From Glutinoglossum americanum (Eukaryota > Ascomycota > Geoglossomycetes > Geoglossales > Geoglossaceae): 64,000 bases of DNA. Each line of letters starts with the position of its first letter. Within the stretch, counting starts at the first letter, position 1. A program made the position numbers and the translations under genes. Location of the stretch: the NCBI GenBank assembly GCA_020080175.1, contig JAGHQL010000024.1, positions 121,643 through 185,642 on the forward strand. The letters are read 5' to 3'. Positions 13,140 through 26,287 of the stretch are shown in pieces. The notes below the pieces were generated by a model. It did not search any database. It worked only from the letters and a program-made list of their open reading frames with translations, and had not been told where the DNA came from.

Positions 13140-13487
13140 TAGAGTAACAGTAAGTAGGAATCGAGAGATCACGCTTGCATCATGCTGAATTCTCATATGG
13201 GTCGGATGGGGCTGCATCACGTGGACACGCGGAGGCCCGGAATTCGGGTCTTGGCAGGTCCGTGGATGTAAACAAACAAAATCAGCATCGCCAACGCTAT
13301 TCCTTGGGTCTGGAGGTTCGCATGCCCTGCAGCTTTCAACAATTTAATCCAACAACGCAATAGGCTACTGCATTATATGCTGGATGACTACGAAACTACA
13401 GATTTTGTCTTGTATCTCTATAACACTGGACGCTGGTAATTACAACAGCAACTACTAGTTTTGCTCTCGAGCAACGCTGGCGAAAAC
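13140..13487. promoter_or_regulatory. Divergent promoter region, ECD gene / spindle-pole gene
   Basis: A 348-base spacer separates the start codons of two divergently transcribed genes, so both promoters must lie here or overlap the 5' UTRs. No specific motif is claimed. Confidence 0.5.
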
Positions 13488-16400
13488 ATGGTCCTTCCTA
13501 TTGGCATTGATACTCCTCGTAGTGAATTTGGCAATGCAACTTCTGCCACGAATCTCGGAGAGCTGGACATTTCTCAGGAGCAATCCTTCCAATCGCCGTC
13601 GCGGGGTAACAATGATCTGGTTAAGCAGATCCAGAACAGCAGACGTGGTATTACACTGAAGACTCCGCGTAGTCGGATGCCCTTCGGCGACCGTCACAAC
13701 ATACTTGCACCACAAGGCGAATTCACGCCATTGCTGAAGAGCGTAACCAAGTCAAACTTACTCCGAAATCAAGGCAAACAGGTGACCCCAGGTTTCATGA
13801 GACGTCTGAATGTTGCAGAATCGCCGGCGCTACCAGCTGAGAGCTCAGGGGTTTACGAAGGAGACAATACCGAGAACTCATATGAAGGCAATGGCCACGA
13901 TACACCGGTACCACAGATGGTAGACAGTAGTGCAGCCTCGACGCCATTGGCGATGCTGCCGAGGAGAGAAGGTGGAGGGGTGTTGGCGGATGGGGCAGCC
14001 TCGATGACTCTGAAGGAGCAGGAAAATGTGGGTTGGATTATCCTCTTGGAGTTTCAGCGATGAAAATGGTTCATTGGCCGATCACTGATGACCCATTCAC
14101 AGATTATCAATAAAATTGAAAAAGAAAATTTTGGATTAAAACTCAAAATACATTTTTTGGAAGACGCACTTAGAAAATCGGGGCCCGGATATAGCGAAGC
14201 TGCCCTGAGAGAGAACACTGAGTTGAAGGTTGACAAGGTGACCATGCAGAAAGAACTTCACCGCTACCGCAAAACTCTTGGAGCCGCGGAGCGTGACTTA
14301 GAGCAGTACCGGCAGCAAATCCTTGAGATACAAGAGAGAGCGAAGAGGAAATACGAAGACGATGGGCTACGCGAGGAGCTTGAGCGATTGCGAGGAGAGC
14401 TAGATGATACGGAAGCAGAGGCGCAGGAATTACGGGAAAGGCTAGAAAAAGCGGAACAGCGAGAAGATGTTGAGGCGCTGAAGGAAAATATCAGTGACCT
14501 CGAAGCTGATTTGAGAGAGAAGGATCGAGTTATCGAAGAACGAGAGGATGAAATCGTACGTCCTGTACAGGTGCATGGAGTTCTTGTGAGTGGCTAACTA
14601 GTGAGCAGGATTCCTTGCGAGAAAAAGCTGAGCAAGCTTCTAGCATTCCAGAACTAGAGCAACAACTGGTCGTGATGAGAGAGAAAGTGAATGAATATGA
14701 GGGTCATGCGCAAGCTAGCGGAGATCAAGCTGAAACCTTGGAGATGCTACAGGAGGAACTTGCAGAGTCGCGGGAGAAGATTAGCGACTTGGAAGAGAAC
14801 CTCGACCGCTTCAAGGACGAAGTCGAAGAAGCTAAAGAGGACCGGCTGGAGGCACTCGAGGGGAAGGAAAGGGCAGAAGCTAACTTGAATGAGGTTAGTA
14901 CCAATCCGTTAGGGGAGTTCTTAATAGCTTATGCCTTCTGTCACTAGCTTCGGGAAGAAATGGCGAATAAGTCCTTCAGTACCAAAGGCCTCAGCCGCCA
15001 GCTAGAGGAGAAGGCTCGTAGGATACAAGATGAACTCGAATCCCTTAGGGAAGAAAATGTGGCATTAAAAGGGAGTTTCGATGACAAAGTCCGGGAAGTA
15101 AGGAAGGCCCAAGAGAGCCTTGAAGAGGTTAGGGAAGAGGGAGAAATTCAAGAGCAGAAGCTTAGAAATGTAAGCACCTGCCCGGAAACTCTATCGGAAG
15201 CTGTAGCACTAAGGTATTTAGGACCTTGAGTTGACTCAACACGAGCGAGATGTGCTCAGTCGGGAACGCTCTTCGTTATCGACACAGTTGCAAAAGCTAT
15301 TGGACGAACTTAAAACCAAAGCTGAGGAGAAGAACCTTCTCCAAGACCGATATAACGCCCTAACATTAGAATCATCGGGGCTTCAAAAAGAACTCTCTCA
15401 GGCTAATGCAACGATTAATGAGCTGGAGACTAGAAGCGCAAACGAAAAGCAATTAGGCCTCAACAACGAACGCGCTCTTCGGGATGAGCTCAAAGCGGCC
15501 TCAGACCATCTTAATGAAGTGGTGAATGATCTACAGCGTCAGCTCGAAGAAGAGGAGCGCCGTAATGATACGAATCTAGAAACTTGGGGCGGTGAGCGTC
15601 GTAAACTTGAGGCGCAGAGGGACAAGGCTGAGGAAAAGGCCGCAGGCCTTGAGAGAACTATCGCGAAGCTCCAAGAGGCAGAGGGAACCTTATCCGGTCG
15701 GGAGATACACCTACGTGAGGCCCTAGCAAGCGAGAAGGCGAGACATGAACGTGAGGAGGCTATTTTGTCGCGACGGACTGAGGAGCTTCAAGCTGACATT
15801 GAGACTCGCCGAGGAGCTTTGGAGGAAGCTAGGAGTGAAAATTCTGCAGCTAAAGAAGAACTCCGAGTCTGCAAACGTGAAGGGACGGCCCTCGAGGAGA
15901 AGGTACAATGCTTGGAGGACGAGATTGAAATTTTGCAAGAGGAAAATGAACGTGCTACGGAAGATGTCGAGGCCGCCAGGACTGAAGCTGAAGTGCTGAG
16001 ACGACAGTTGCATTCTGCGAAGCAGGACCTGACAAGAGCGGAGGCAGCTCAAGCCGACGCCAAAGCAGATATCGAAACCTTCCGGGGAGAAGTGCTGGCA
16101 GGCGAAGGATCAAAGGAGCATTTGAACCAGCGCCTTTCGGAGGCTGAAGTCCAACTTGGAAAGGTCAAGAAAGAGAAGCAAGCACTCCAGGATCAACTAG
16201 CCAATGCCAATATCCAGATGCACACTCTTCGCAATTCGGCTGCTGAAACCGAGGCCGAGAGAGACGAGATTCGAAGCCAACTGCAGCACGCACAGCAGCA
16301 CCAGGATGTAAAGGTGAAACTAGATCAGGAGAAGTTGGAGTTACGGAGGGCAAATGCGAGATTAGAGACCGACATAAGCAGAGCCCGAGAGGAGAGCAAT

Positions 16401-17962
16401 GCTCTGCAGGTCAAGAGCCAAGAACTGGAGGAAGAACTGGAGCTCGAGATTCAGAAGGCGAGCGAGCAGGAAGCGAGATCGAGCTCCGAAATTGCTGATC
16501 TCCGGAGGCAGCTCAGCGTTGCTGCGGAGGGAAAAGACAGAGAGTTGGCCGCTTCTAAACGCTATATACAGCGTCTAGAGCTCAGAATCAATGAGCTAGA
16601 AGAGCAACTACGTCAAGATGAGCCCGACCGTGACAAGGAAGGCGAGCTATCGATAGTACGACGCGATCTTGCTGATGCTCGAACGAGTGAGACCAAGTAC
16701 CTACAGAGAGAAGCCGCCCAAAAGGAGACTATTCGGCAGCTGAAGCGGAAGATCGTGGACTTGGAGCGCAATCTCCATGAGGCTGAGATATCTAAGCTTG
16801 TTGTGGATTCGCCGAGATCCTCAGTCGGATCAGCACGAAAGAACGAGATATCGGAAGTTAGAGGACAGCTCGCAGAGGCCCTGCAACAGGTGAAAGAGCT
16901 CAAAACGAAGTTCAAGGAGACGGAGCGGGATGCTCATAACAAGTTACTCGCAGCAGATCGCGTGTCTCAGGCTAAGATCAGTACCTGTGAGCACGAGAAG
17001 GATAACCTTGAACAAGAGCTGAGAGACTGCAGAGACGGGTTGAAGGAGCAGACCAGCAGGAACACTAGTGCAGAACAGGCTATTGGCAAGCTGCGGACAA
17101 AGGTTCAGCGCCTTGAAAAGGAACTACGCGACGCGAAGCTTGGGAATGGGGATAGAACGATTGCGGAAGAGCGAAAGGATCTCCACGATATGCTCAAGGA
17201 AGCGAAAATTGAGGTCGAGGATCTGCAATTTCAGATTGGCGATCGCGACGACAAGATCGAATCTCTCACGATGAAAGAGAAAGATCTTCGCTCCCAGCTA
17301 AAGCGCATCCGTGAAGAGCGCTTCTTAGAGACCCGCAAAGCCCACGCCGCAACCTCCGAGTTGCAAACTCTCCAACACCGTTATGAGCGTGCGTTGGACA
17401 AGGCAGCACAAATACAGAGCGCATGGGAGGCTGAGCGTAAAGCTGTATCGCAGAGAGTACGGTTCCCCAACACGTCAATCAGCAGCGTTCGTGGTGAATC
17501 TACAGAGCAGCTAGAGCTGGAGGTTGCCCGGAAGGAGCAGCGGCATCAGGGCGAGATTAAGGGGTTGGTAAAGCAGATACAGTATTTGCGGTCCAAGTGC
17601 CATAGAGAGGAGACGTTCAGGGCAGATTTGTCATACGCAAAGAAGTTCTTTTTAATGCAGATCGAACTTTACGATGCTTGGTACGTGTTCTAACGCCGAA
17701 GCGAGGGGACGCTTTGCTAACTTGGAAATTTTCTCACAGCAATCACGCTGATTTGAGGATGATTGAAGAGATTGGTATCTCGCCAGACCGTAGCATCCGC
17801 GAGCGAAGACCACGCATGCGATCAGTGATTTGGCTGGTGGTCTCATGTGTGAGGATGAGGAGAATGCAGCAGGAGTGGGGGGCCAGCAAGAAACTGCATG
17901 CATCGTTAGCCAAGACGATGGAGCAGGTGAGGCGCCGCTCGAGGAGGGGCATTGTGATTTGA
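13488..17962 (+). CDS. Spindle-pole-body gamma-tubulin anchor, coiled-coil protein with CM1 and PACT-like ends (Pcp1-type)
   Basis: Large coiled-coil scaffold expected to tether gamma-tubulin complexes at the spindle pole body. Exons 13488-14027, 14103-14555, 14609-14893, 14948-15169, 15222-17680 and 17740-17962 give 1393 residues. The disordered N-terminus (about 1-170) is Ser/Thr/Pro-rich. A centrosomin CM1-like segment spans the first junction: LKEQEN, then KIEKENFGLKLKIHFLEDAL. Residues about 185-1270 are almost continuous heptad coiled coil rich in E, K, R, Q and L. The C-terminus (FRADLSYAKKFFLMQIELY, then NHADLRMIEEIG) resembles the PACT centrosome-targeting domain of pericentrin/Pcp1. 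The start is the first ATG of the open frame. The alternative is the ApsB/Mto1 branch, which shares CM1; the PACT-like end favours Pcp1. Confidence 0.82.
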
Positions 17963-18257
17963 GTAGACAGCTGGGCCGCGCGTCCAGCTACAGTCTGAAT
18001 TTATTTAGGGTAGTAAGGTTCTTGATTGGTGTTATGAGGCATCTTGTTCTCTCTGCTACTCTCCTATCCTCTCTAGCTTGACGTTGGAGTCTTTTTTGGT
18101 GCGCATGCCGGAGTGGCATTGATGCCGGGCAGTCGAGTTAAACGGATGAATCAAACGTGGGAAATGCAAAGTTCCGTTGATGATGGCAACAGTACCCTAG
18201 AAGTGATGGCGAAGCAGTAGTCCGCGCCTTTGCTCGGGTGCACTCCTATATATAGCG

Positions 18258-18690
18258 ATTCGCCCTTCGATGTTGTGACTGGTCGGCCCCTTTGTGCTTA
18301 GCTGGGTATCCTCCCCGCATTCATGAACGTATGGCCCTTCAACGATACGGCTGGTCATCCTCCTCGTGTCCATGCCTTACTTTTCAGCGTCTCGTCCTTC
18401 AGCGCTGTGGCTGGGCGTCTTCCGTATGCCGACCTTTGTTCTCCCAGCGTGAGAACCTTTAGTGAGCATAAGCGGGTTACCGGTGCTTGCCGCGCCTTCC
18501 CCTTGTTCTTGGAAGTATCTGTCTTCGACGCTATGACTGGGCGTACCCCATATGCTGACACCTTGGCTTTTGAACGTCAGAGCCTTGATGAGCATGGGTG
18601 GATTGCTGGTGCCCGACCTGCGCCCTCTCTTTGTTTTTGAAGGCATCGGTCCTTATCACTATGAGTGGATGCCTTCCATGTCTCACTCTG
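18258..18690. repeat. Decayed tandem repeat, unit about 126 bp
   Basis: Two neighbouring diverged copies begin at about 18397 and 18523, aligned on the core CTTCGACGCTATGACTGGG and on a second shared block TGAGCAT at about 18463 and 18589, 126 bp apart. Partial copies of the core appear at about 18265, 18337 and 18652. The unit length is a multiple of three, so both strands keep an open frame across it, but codon content suggests no protein. Copy number and boundaries were set by eye. Confidence 0.6.
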
Positions 18691-19062
18691 CTAATTTCAA
18701 ATGGTTAGTCCAACGGTAGGTGGAGTATAGGAGAGGAAGGAGAGAAGACGGAACAGGAAACCAGCGAGCGAGAGCTGGCGGCCAAGTCAGTAGTTAATAG
18801 ATTTAACGAGGGGGTCGGATAAAGCATCCAGCGTATCGGCCTTGGAAATGTGGGCGGAGCAAACACGGAGGGACAGGGGAGGCATTTAGAAATAGGAGTG
18901 CTATTTTGAAGTGAAAATTTAATAGAAAAATGACCTGAGAGAAAGGAGGCCAAGGGAGCTGGAGAACGGAATTATCTTCTCCCGAGTCTCGGCCTCTTCC
19001 TTTCTCAAACACTCCGTGCGTGCCAGACGCGATTGCTGGATTCTTCTCCACCGGTGGCGGAG

Positions 19063-19083
19063 CCTAGTTCCTAGTTCCTAGTT
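19063..19083. repeat. Three perfect copies of a 7-bp unit (CCTAGTT)
   Basis: CCTAGTT occurs three times in a row with no mismatch, followed by a partial unit CCTGAG. It lies in the gene-free interval and looks like a short replication-slippage repeat. Confidence 0.85.
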
Positions 19084-19175
19084 CCTGAGCTCCTGCGCTC
19101 AAGTGACCGTATGGAGTCTTGCCCGGGGGCAAGGACACAAACGAGACGTTGTGAGTTAAATTTATTTTGGGCATC

Positions 19176-19230
19176 CGGAGAGAGTGGAGAGAGCGGAGAG
19201 AGCGGAGAGATTGGAGGGGATTGGAGGGGG
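19176..19230. repeat. GA-rich purine tract
   Basis: Almost uninterrupted purines with imperfect GGAGAG units and then GGAGGGGATT units. Simple-sequence DNA; a polypurine tract of this kind can act as a promoter-proximal element, but nothing here shows that. Confidence 0.7.
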
Positions 19231-21510
19231 ATAAGTAGGCTTAGCATTCTCTTGTCCTTTTCCAAGCCTCCCGAGTGATCCCCTCTCCCCTTTTAGGTGA
19301 TCGCGCACATGGACTGGTGTAGATTAGGGTCGAGAGACGTCGGGGAGCTGTTGGGTGGATGTTTTGTGTGCGAGAGGCTGGGCCGTCTCGCTTCTCTCAA
19401 CAGATTTGCCCTGCATAGGAGGAGGCTGAAGGATCGGGCAATTAAGCCCAGTTTCTGCAGCTCGAGACTTGATTGACCGGTTCTGAACGTCGGCTATTTA
19501 GGATGGGACGCAGTCTCGGTCGCTAGTTGGTTCGCCCCTCGGTCGTCTCCGTCACGTCGGGGCCTTTCATCGTGTTACAGCTGATCAGGGCCTGTTTCCG
19601 CCATCCGTCCATACCGTGTACCCGTTTCGACCATGTAAGCCCATCTAAGCCTCCCGTCGTGAACCCTTTTTTAAGTATATTCAACGTTTTCGAGGGTGGC
19701 AAACTTGGCAGGCCCGATTCTCACTCTCAAACACCTGTGTTCAGCATACTACTGCGATGTGTTGCCGGGCTGTGTGCGCGCCGATGGGTAGTTTTCAGGT
19801 GGAGTGTATCGGATCGACAAGAGGATGACGGGGCGAGTCGAGTTTCACGGTTGACGAGAGGAGTACGGAGTAGCGTACCCAATTGCATGTATACTAACTA
19901 CTCTACCTACTACTGGGAAGCCTCGCGTCCAATCTCGCGTCCAATGGCAGTACATGACCTGTAACGGGTGTGGTGGTGGTGTTTGTACTCGCTCATACGT
20001 CTCCAGCACACCATTCACACCATTCTCCTCATTCTCCTCCTCCCCTTTCTCCTCCTACGTCACCACCATCGTTTTGATCCTCTACCATGACCCTGCGGAT
20101 CTGCATCGCTCCCGGTCTGCGGCCTTGCGCCATCGGAGGGCCTGTACGGAGTACCGAGTAACTGTGCAGGTAGGCGAGGATCCGTCCCACAACAACGTCA
20201 GGGTGCGTGCTTGGATGTGTGCTCCTCGTGCAGTGTTTCCGATTGTTCTACGCGTTCCAAGTTGTTCCAGGCCCGGTGTCCCCGAGATCCAAACCTCATA
20301 AGGCCAAGGAACCGATTTGTCCGACTCGTGAAGGTGTGACCCTCAGCAACGCCATGGCCATGCACAAATATGCAGAGGGCATGCAGCCCAAAATGCCGAC
20401 TGCTGACTTGGCACGCGGATGATTCGCTGGCCCCTCTGGCTTCTGCGCAACATTCGGACGAGTCCGTCTCTGCTCTTCCACATCGGGGAACGCTGTGGCG
20501 TGCTGAAAGATCGAGCCTACTCGCTATCCCTTGCCCTTCCCTTCCTTTACCTCTCTCTCGCCAATTCTCTGCTCTCCTCGCGCACCTCACCCTCCTACCC
20601 TCCTCACCCTCATCCGCGTTATCCCAGCAGCGTTTCCGGTATTCGCAAAGAGCCCATTATTTTTAGGCGGTCTGGCAAAAAGAGCTGAACCCATGACTAT
20701 CTCTGCGCAACTCTCGTCTGGGTTGGGGGGCTGGGACTGTCGTGTTGATTCGGTTCATTCCGGCAATAAAAGCAAGTGAGTTGGCTTTATGCACTGGCGA
20801 TTGTCGAGTGCCGAACCTTTGCTCTTCACTCTGCCCTATGCGGCCAAGTCGACCCGTCTCGACTCACCTGCCGCATCGACCTTTTATTTTCTTTTTCCTT
20901 CCGACCTCTTGCGGACTTGGAAATCCCTACACACCCTTCCCCTCTGGCACAGGGCTCCCGGCACAGGCCATCCATTCATACTCCGGCTCACACACCCTTG
21001 GAGCCGCCATCCGAAATCTCACGTCTTGGCAAAATACCCCCTCCCAAGCCCGCAGAGCTTTCAGTCCTCACTCCATCGTGCTCCTCCAGCAACGACAACG
21101 CCTCCTCTCGCTCTCCCGCTTGGATTGCACAACACTCATCTCCGTTTCCCTCCCCAAACCCACACCCCTGTCAGCCTCCTTCTTTGCATCTCGTCTATCC
21201 TGCATTGGTTTCCTGCGATCTATCCTCACCGCCGTCACCTCCATCACAACCCAGACGCCAAAGGCACTGCCCCCCCCCTTCCTTGACGTGGAGTTTCGGT
21301 CGAGGCCGTACCGCGTCAACATCTCAAACATCCATCTCTCTGTCTGCATCTTTCACATATATACAGCCCGTTAATCTCCCATCGTGACGAACTCTCTCAT
21401 CGGCCCAGTACCCATTGCCTTGTCGACCACCCCACACCACGAGAGCGCCCTTTGCGCCTCACAGAACGCGTTTCCCCACACGCTTCCCCTCTGCCAATTG
21501 TTCACTGTCC

Positions 21511-21573
21511 GCCATCCGCCATCCGCCATCCGCCATCCGCCATCCGCCATCCGCCACCCGCTATCCGTCACCC
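21511..21573. repeat. 7-bp tandem repeat GCCATCC, about nine units
   Basis: Six perfect GCCATCC units are followed by three diverged ones (GCCACCC, GCTATCC, GTCACCC). The array ends about 135 bases before the metacaspase start codon, so it is probably in its promoter or 5' UTR. Confidence 0.9.
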
Positions 21574-21707
21574 GCTACCGCTGTCCATTATATCCCGTGA
21601 CGGCAAATCCCGACAGCATCCGAGCAACACTTTCTCGCGTTTCTCGCCTCGCAGATTTGTTCCGCTCATCTCATCTACGCGTCGGATCGATCGAAAAGTG
21701 CCATAAC

Positions 21708-24083
21708 ATGTCGTACTACCCGGGACAGCAGTACATGGGAGGTCAGCAGCACGGCGGAGGCGCCTATCCTCCACCAGGTGGCTACCCTCCTCAGCAGGCA
21801 CCCTATGCCCCGCCCTCTCCGCAGCCACCCTACCAGTATGGCCCTCTACTAATTGCTGTTGGTTTTTTGTCTCAATGCTGACTTTTCCCTAAGAACTCCT
21901 GCTTACCCTGGATATCCTCCTGGAGCTCCGTCTCCTCACCAAAGCTACTATCAACACACACCTTCCCCACAGCCATACCCGCCACAACAGCCTTATCAGG
22001 GGTATTCACAGGTGCGTCTGGTTTCTTTTTTCCTTTTCGCGTTGCTTTCTTTTATTCACGCTCTGCGGGGGCTGATCATCCACTCCGATCCCTAAAAACG
22101 AATGATTATCGCCTGCTGACTCTCATGTGAGTAGCCCCCGCCTCAACACTACAATGCCGGTTATGGCCCTCCACCAAATGGCCCGCCTCCACAGGGTTAT
22201 AGCCAACCTCGACCGCGTGTGTACCCCGTACCTTCCAATCTCAAGTGGTTTTAACTACTTCTGCTATTCCATTGTAATGTGGGTGCTGATGCTCACCTAC
22301 AGACTTACCCTCAGCAAGTTCGAATTCATACGTTCACGGAAACCATAGCGCTCCACCACCTCCTCCAACAGGCCCCCAAAGCTTCGGCCAGGGTGCTCCT
22401 GATGGAATGTTTTACCAAATGTCTCCTTGCACTGGTCGCAGGAAGGCCCTCCTCATCGGTATCAATTACTTTGGGCAGCGGGGGCAATTAAGAGGGTGCA
22501 TCAATGATGTGAAAAACATGTCTAGCTTTTTAAATGAAAGGTTTAGTTATAAGAGGGAGGACATGGTGATCTTGACGGATGATCAGCAAAACCCAATGAG
22601 TCAGCCAACGAAGGAGAACATCCTCAGAGCGATGCACTGGTTGGTCAAGGGAGCGGAACCGAAAGATTCTCTATTCTTCCATTATTCCGGTAGGTCGCTT
22701 GAAGATGGAGTGGAATCCCCACGGTGGCCTTGACTAAACTCTACTTAGGTCATGGCGGTCAGACGAAAGATCTGGATGGCGACGAAGATGATGGGTATGA
22801 CGAAGTTATTTACCCGGTAGATTTCAGAACGGCTGGTCAAATTGTGGATGATGAAATGCACAGAATCATGTTTGTGGCTTGAGAGGTCCTTTTCGAGGTA
22901 ACCATCTGACATCGCTATAGGGTCCAGAGCCTAAAGCCTGGAGTTCGCCTGACGGCGATCTTTGATTCCTGCCATTCGGGCTCCGCCTTGGATCTTCCAT
23001 ATATCTACTCTACCCAGGTAAAACCCCCATGGAAACTTCGGGCCATAATATATCTAACATACCAAATAGGGAGTGCTCAAAGAGCCCAATCTTGCCAAAG
23101 AAGCTGGCCAGGGTCTACTTGGTGTTATCTCAGCTTATAGCCGTGGTGATTATGGCGGTATAGCTAATACTACCATGAATCTCATCAAGAAAGCTACTAC
23201 TGGAGATCAGGCCTTAGAGAGGTCAAGGAGGACCAAGACATCGCCCGCCGATGTGATTATGTGGTCCGGAAGCAAGGATGAACAGACATCGTTAGTAGAC
23301 TTTTTATTATCGGAAACTGACAACTTCCCCTTTGCTCGGTCATTGTAAATTTCCTGGAGTACACAAGCATAGAGCCGGCCATTATGTAATTATATTTTCG
23401 TGTATTTTTTTCCTCTTTGTTTTCTCTTGGGTTGTTTTGACCGCATTTCCTTGCGGGTCAAGTTGTAGCATGGAGTTCGGGAGGTGAATCTTCTGGCGTA
23501 CTATAGGTTTGGCTATTTGTGATTGAGCTTGCTCTACCATCTCCTGTTCGCTGGTGAGGCTGGCTCTCAAAGATCATAGCTTTTGGGGTCTTGGCTTTTC
23601 TTTGATACTCACTCCCATTCTTCCTGTACATCTCTCTCTCATGGCCTCTAGCCCAGCTGGGACAATATGCTGTCCCTGCCTGGGCCAGGGGCTGACCGGT
23701 TACGTTACATCCCCTTATCCCTTGTTTTTACCGTTGCCAATGCTATACTTCGGGGTGTTTCCCATGATTTTATAGAATCTTATACTAACTTTGGCTGTTT
23801 GGTCGCAGACAAGATGCCACTATTGCAGGCGAAGCAACTGGCGCGATGTCATGGGCCTTTGTTACTGCGCTCAAGAAGAACCCACAACAGAGCTACGTAC
23901 AGCTACTCAACAGCATTCGGGACGAGCTGGCTACAAAATACTCGCAGAAACCGCAGTTGAGTTGCAGTCACCCGCTCAGTATGTACCATTTCACCGCCCT
24001 AGGGATTCTGACCCAAAGCTGTAGCTTGGAACGAAACTAACAGGTATTTTTGTTTAGATACGGATTTGTTATATGTAATGTGA
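21708..24083 (+). CDS. casA: Metacaspase (CasA/Mca1 type)
   Basis: Type I metacaspase, an Arg/Lys-specific cysteine protease linked to stress, proteostasis and cell death in fungi. Exons 21708-21835, 21894-22011, 22135-22216, 22303-22689, 22749-22869, 22921-23017, 23070-23290, 23809-23978 and 24058-24083 give 449 residues. The first ~125 residues are the Pro/Gln/Tyr-rich prodomain (YPPPGGYPP repeats). The p20 part has the catalytic His in HYSGHGG (H240; an intron falls just before this His) and the catalytic Cys in DSCHSG (C296). The p10 part contains GAMSWAF. The C-terminus NTDLLYVM comes from a tiny last exon. Intron 23291-23808 is 518 bp, far longer than the other introns in this window. 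Confidence 0.95.
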
Positions 24084-24702
24084 ACTCTGGGTATACATGG
24101 GATACTGATTTTCGGGCTGTTTCGGGCTGCGTTATTACAGATGTTTCCCACGCTCGCTGTTACTATTTCCCCCTCTTATTACTATTGCTACGCTTCTGGG
24201 GTTCTTCGCGTTCGGGTAATGGGTTGCTGCAAATTATTGTGAATGATTTTTTCATGCCTGATATATTTACCGTAAAGCGAAAAGTCTTCCAGCTTCCACT
24301 GGTACCGTATGCCGACGGAAAAGATGTCAAGCGCACCCGGAGACGACATAATGTAGCGCCTTCCTAGAGACGGGATAGATAGAGTGATCCACTATCATTC
24401 TAGGCGAGCCAGGTGAGGTTTATTGATAAGGCAAGAAACATCACGACTCCTGAGCCATTATTGGGTAGTTGTTTCCACCCCGCTAGCGTGGAAATATGGA
24501 CGGGGTTGTGGGTATCACGGTTCATTGCCAGAATGGAACTGCAATGTGATTTTACGAGTTACTATTGCTCAGATTGTAACTATCACACAAAAGAGCGTGT
24601 CGGAGACACCAAATCCCTTCCATTTCTCCGGATCCTTCCGCCGATGCTAGATGTAACTCATCCCTCCTCCATCAATCGGTCAGAACGAGAATGGAAGCCT
24701 CA
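24084..24702. other. Intergenic between convergent metacaspase and ubiquitin-S27a genes
   Basis: The two genes face each other, so this stretch should hold two 3' UTRs and terminators. I see no further gene or RNA. Confidence 0.6.

Positions 24703-26287
<1,585 letters not shown>

Larger units (their letters stand above)
17963..21707. other. 3.7 kb gene-free interval upstream of the metacaspase
   Basis: No convincing gene. The first part holds decayed tandem repeats (listed separately). About 19060-19235 is simple-sequence DNA (a 7-bp triplicate and GA-rich runs). From about 20500 to 21700 the plus strand is strongly C/T-rich with many short, mutually overlapping open frames, which is what a pyrimidine-rich leader or promoter produces. 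The open frames of 165-210 codons in this part have low-complexity Ser/Pro/His composition and no family motif. A long metacaspase 5' UTR or a non-coding RNA is possible. Confidence 0.55.

Noticed and set aside
20742-21387. Overlapping open frames of 165-210 codons upstream of the metacaspase
   Set aside because: All three frames are open because the DNA is C/T-rich and poor in stops; translations are Ser/Pro/His low-complexity with no family resemblance.
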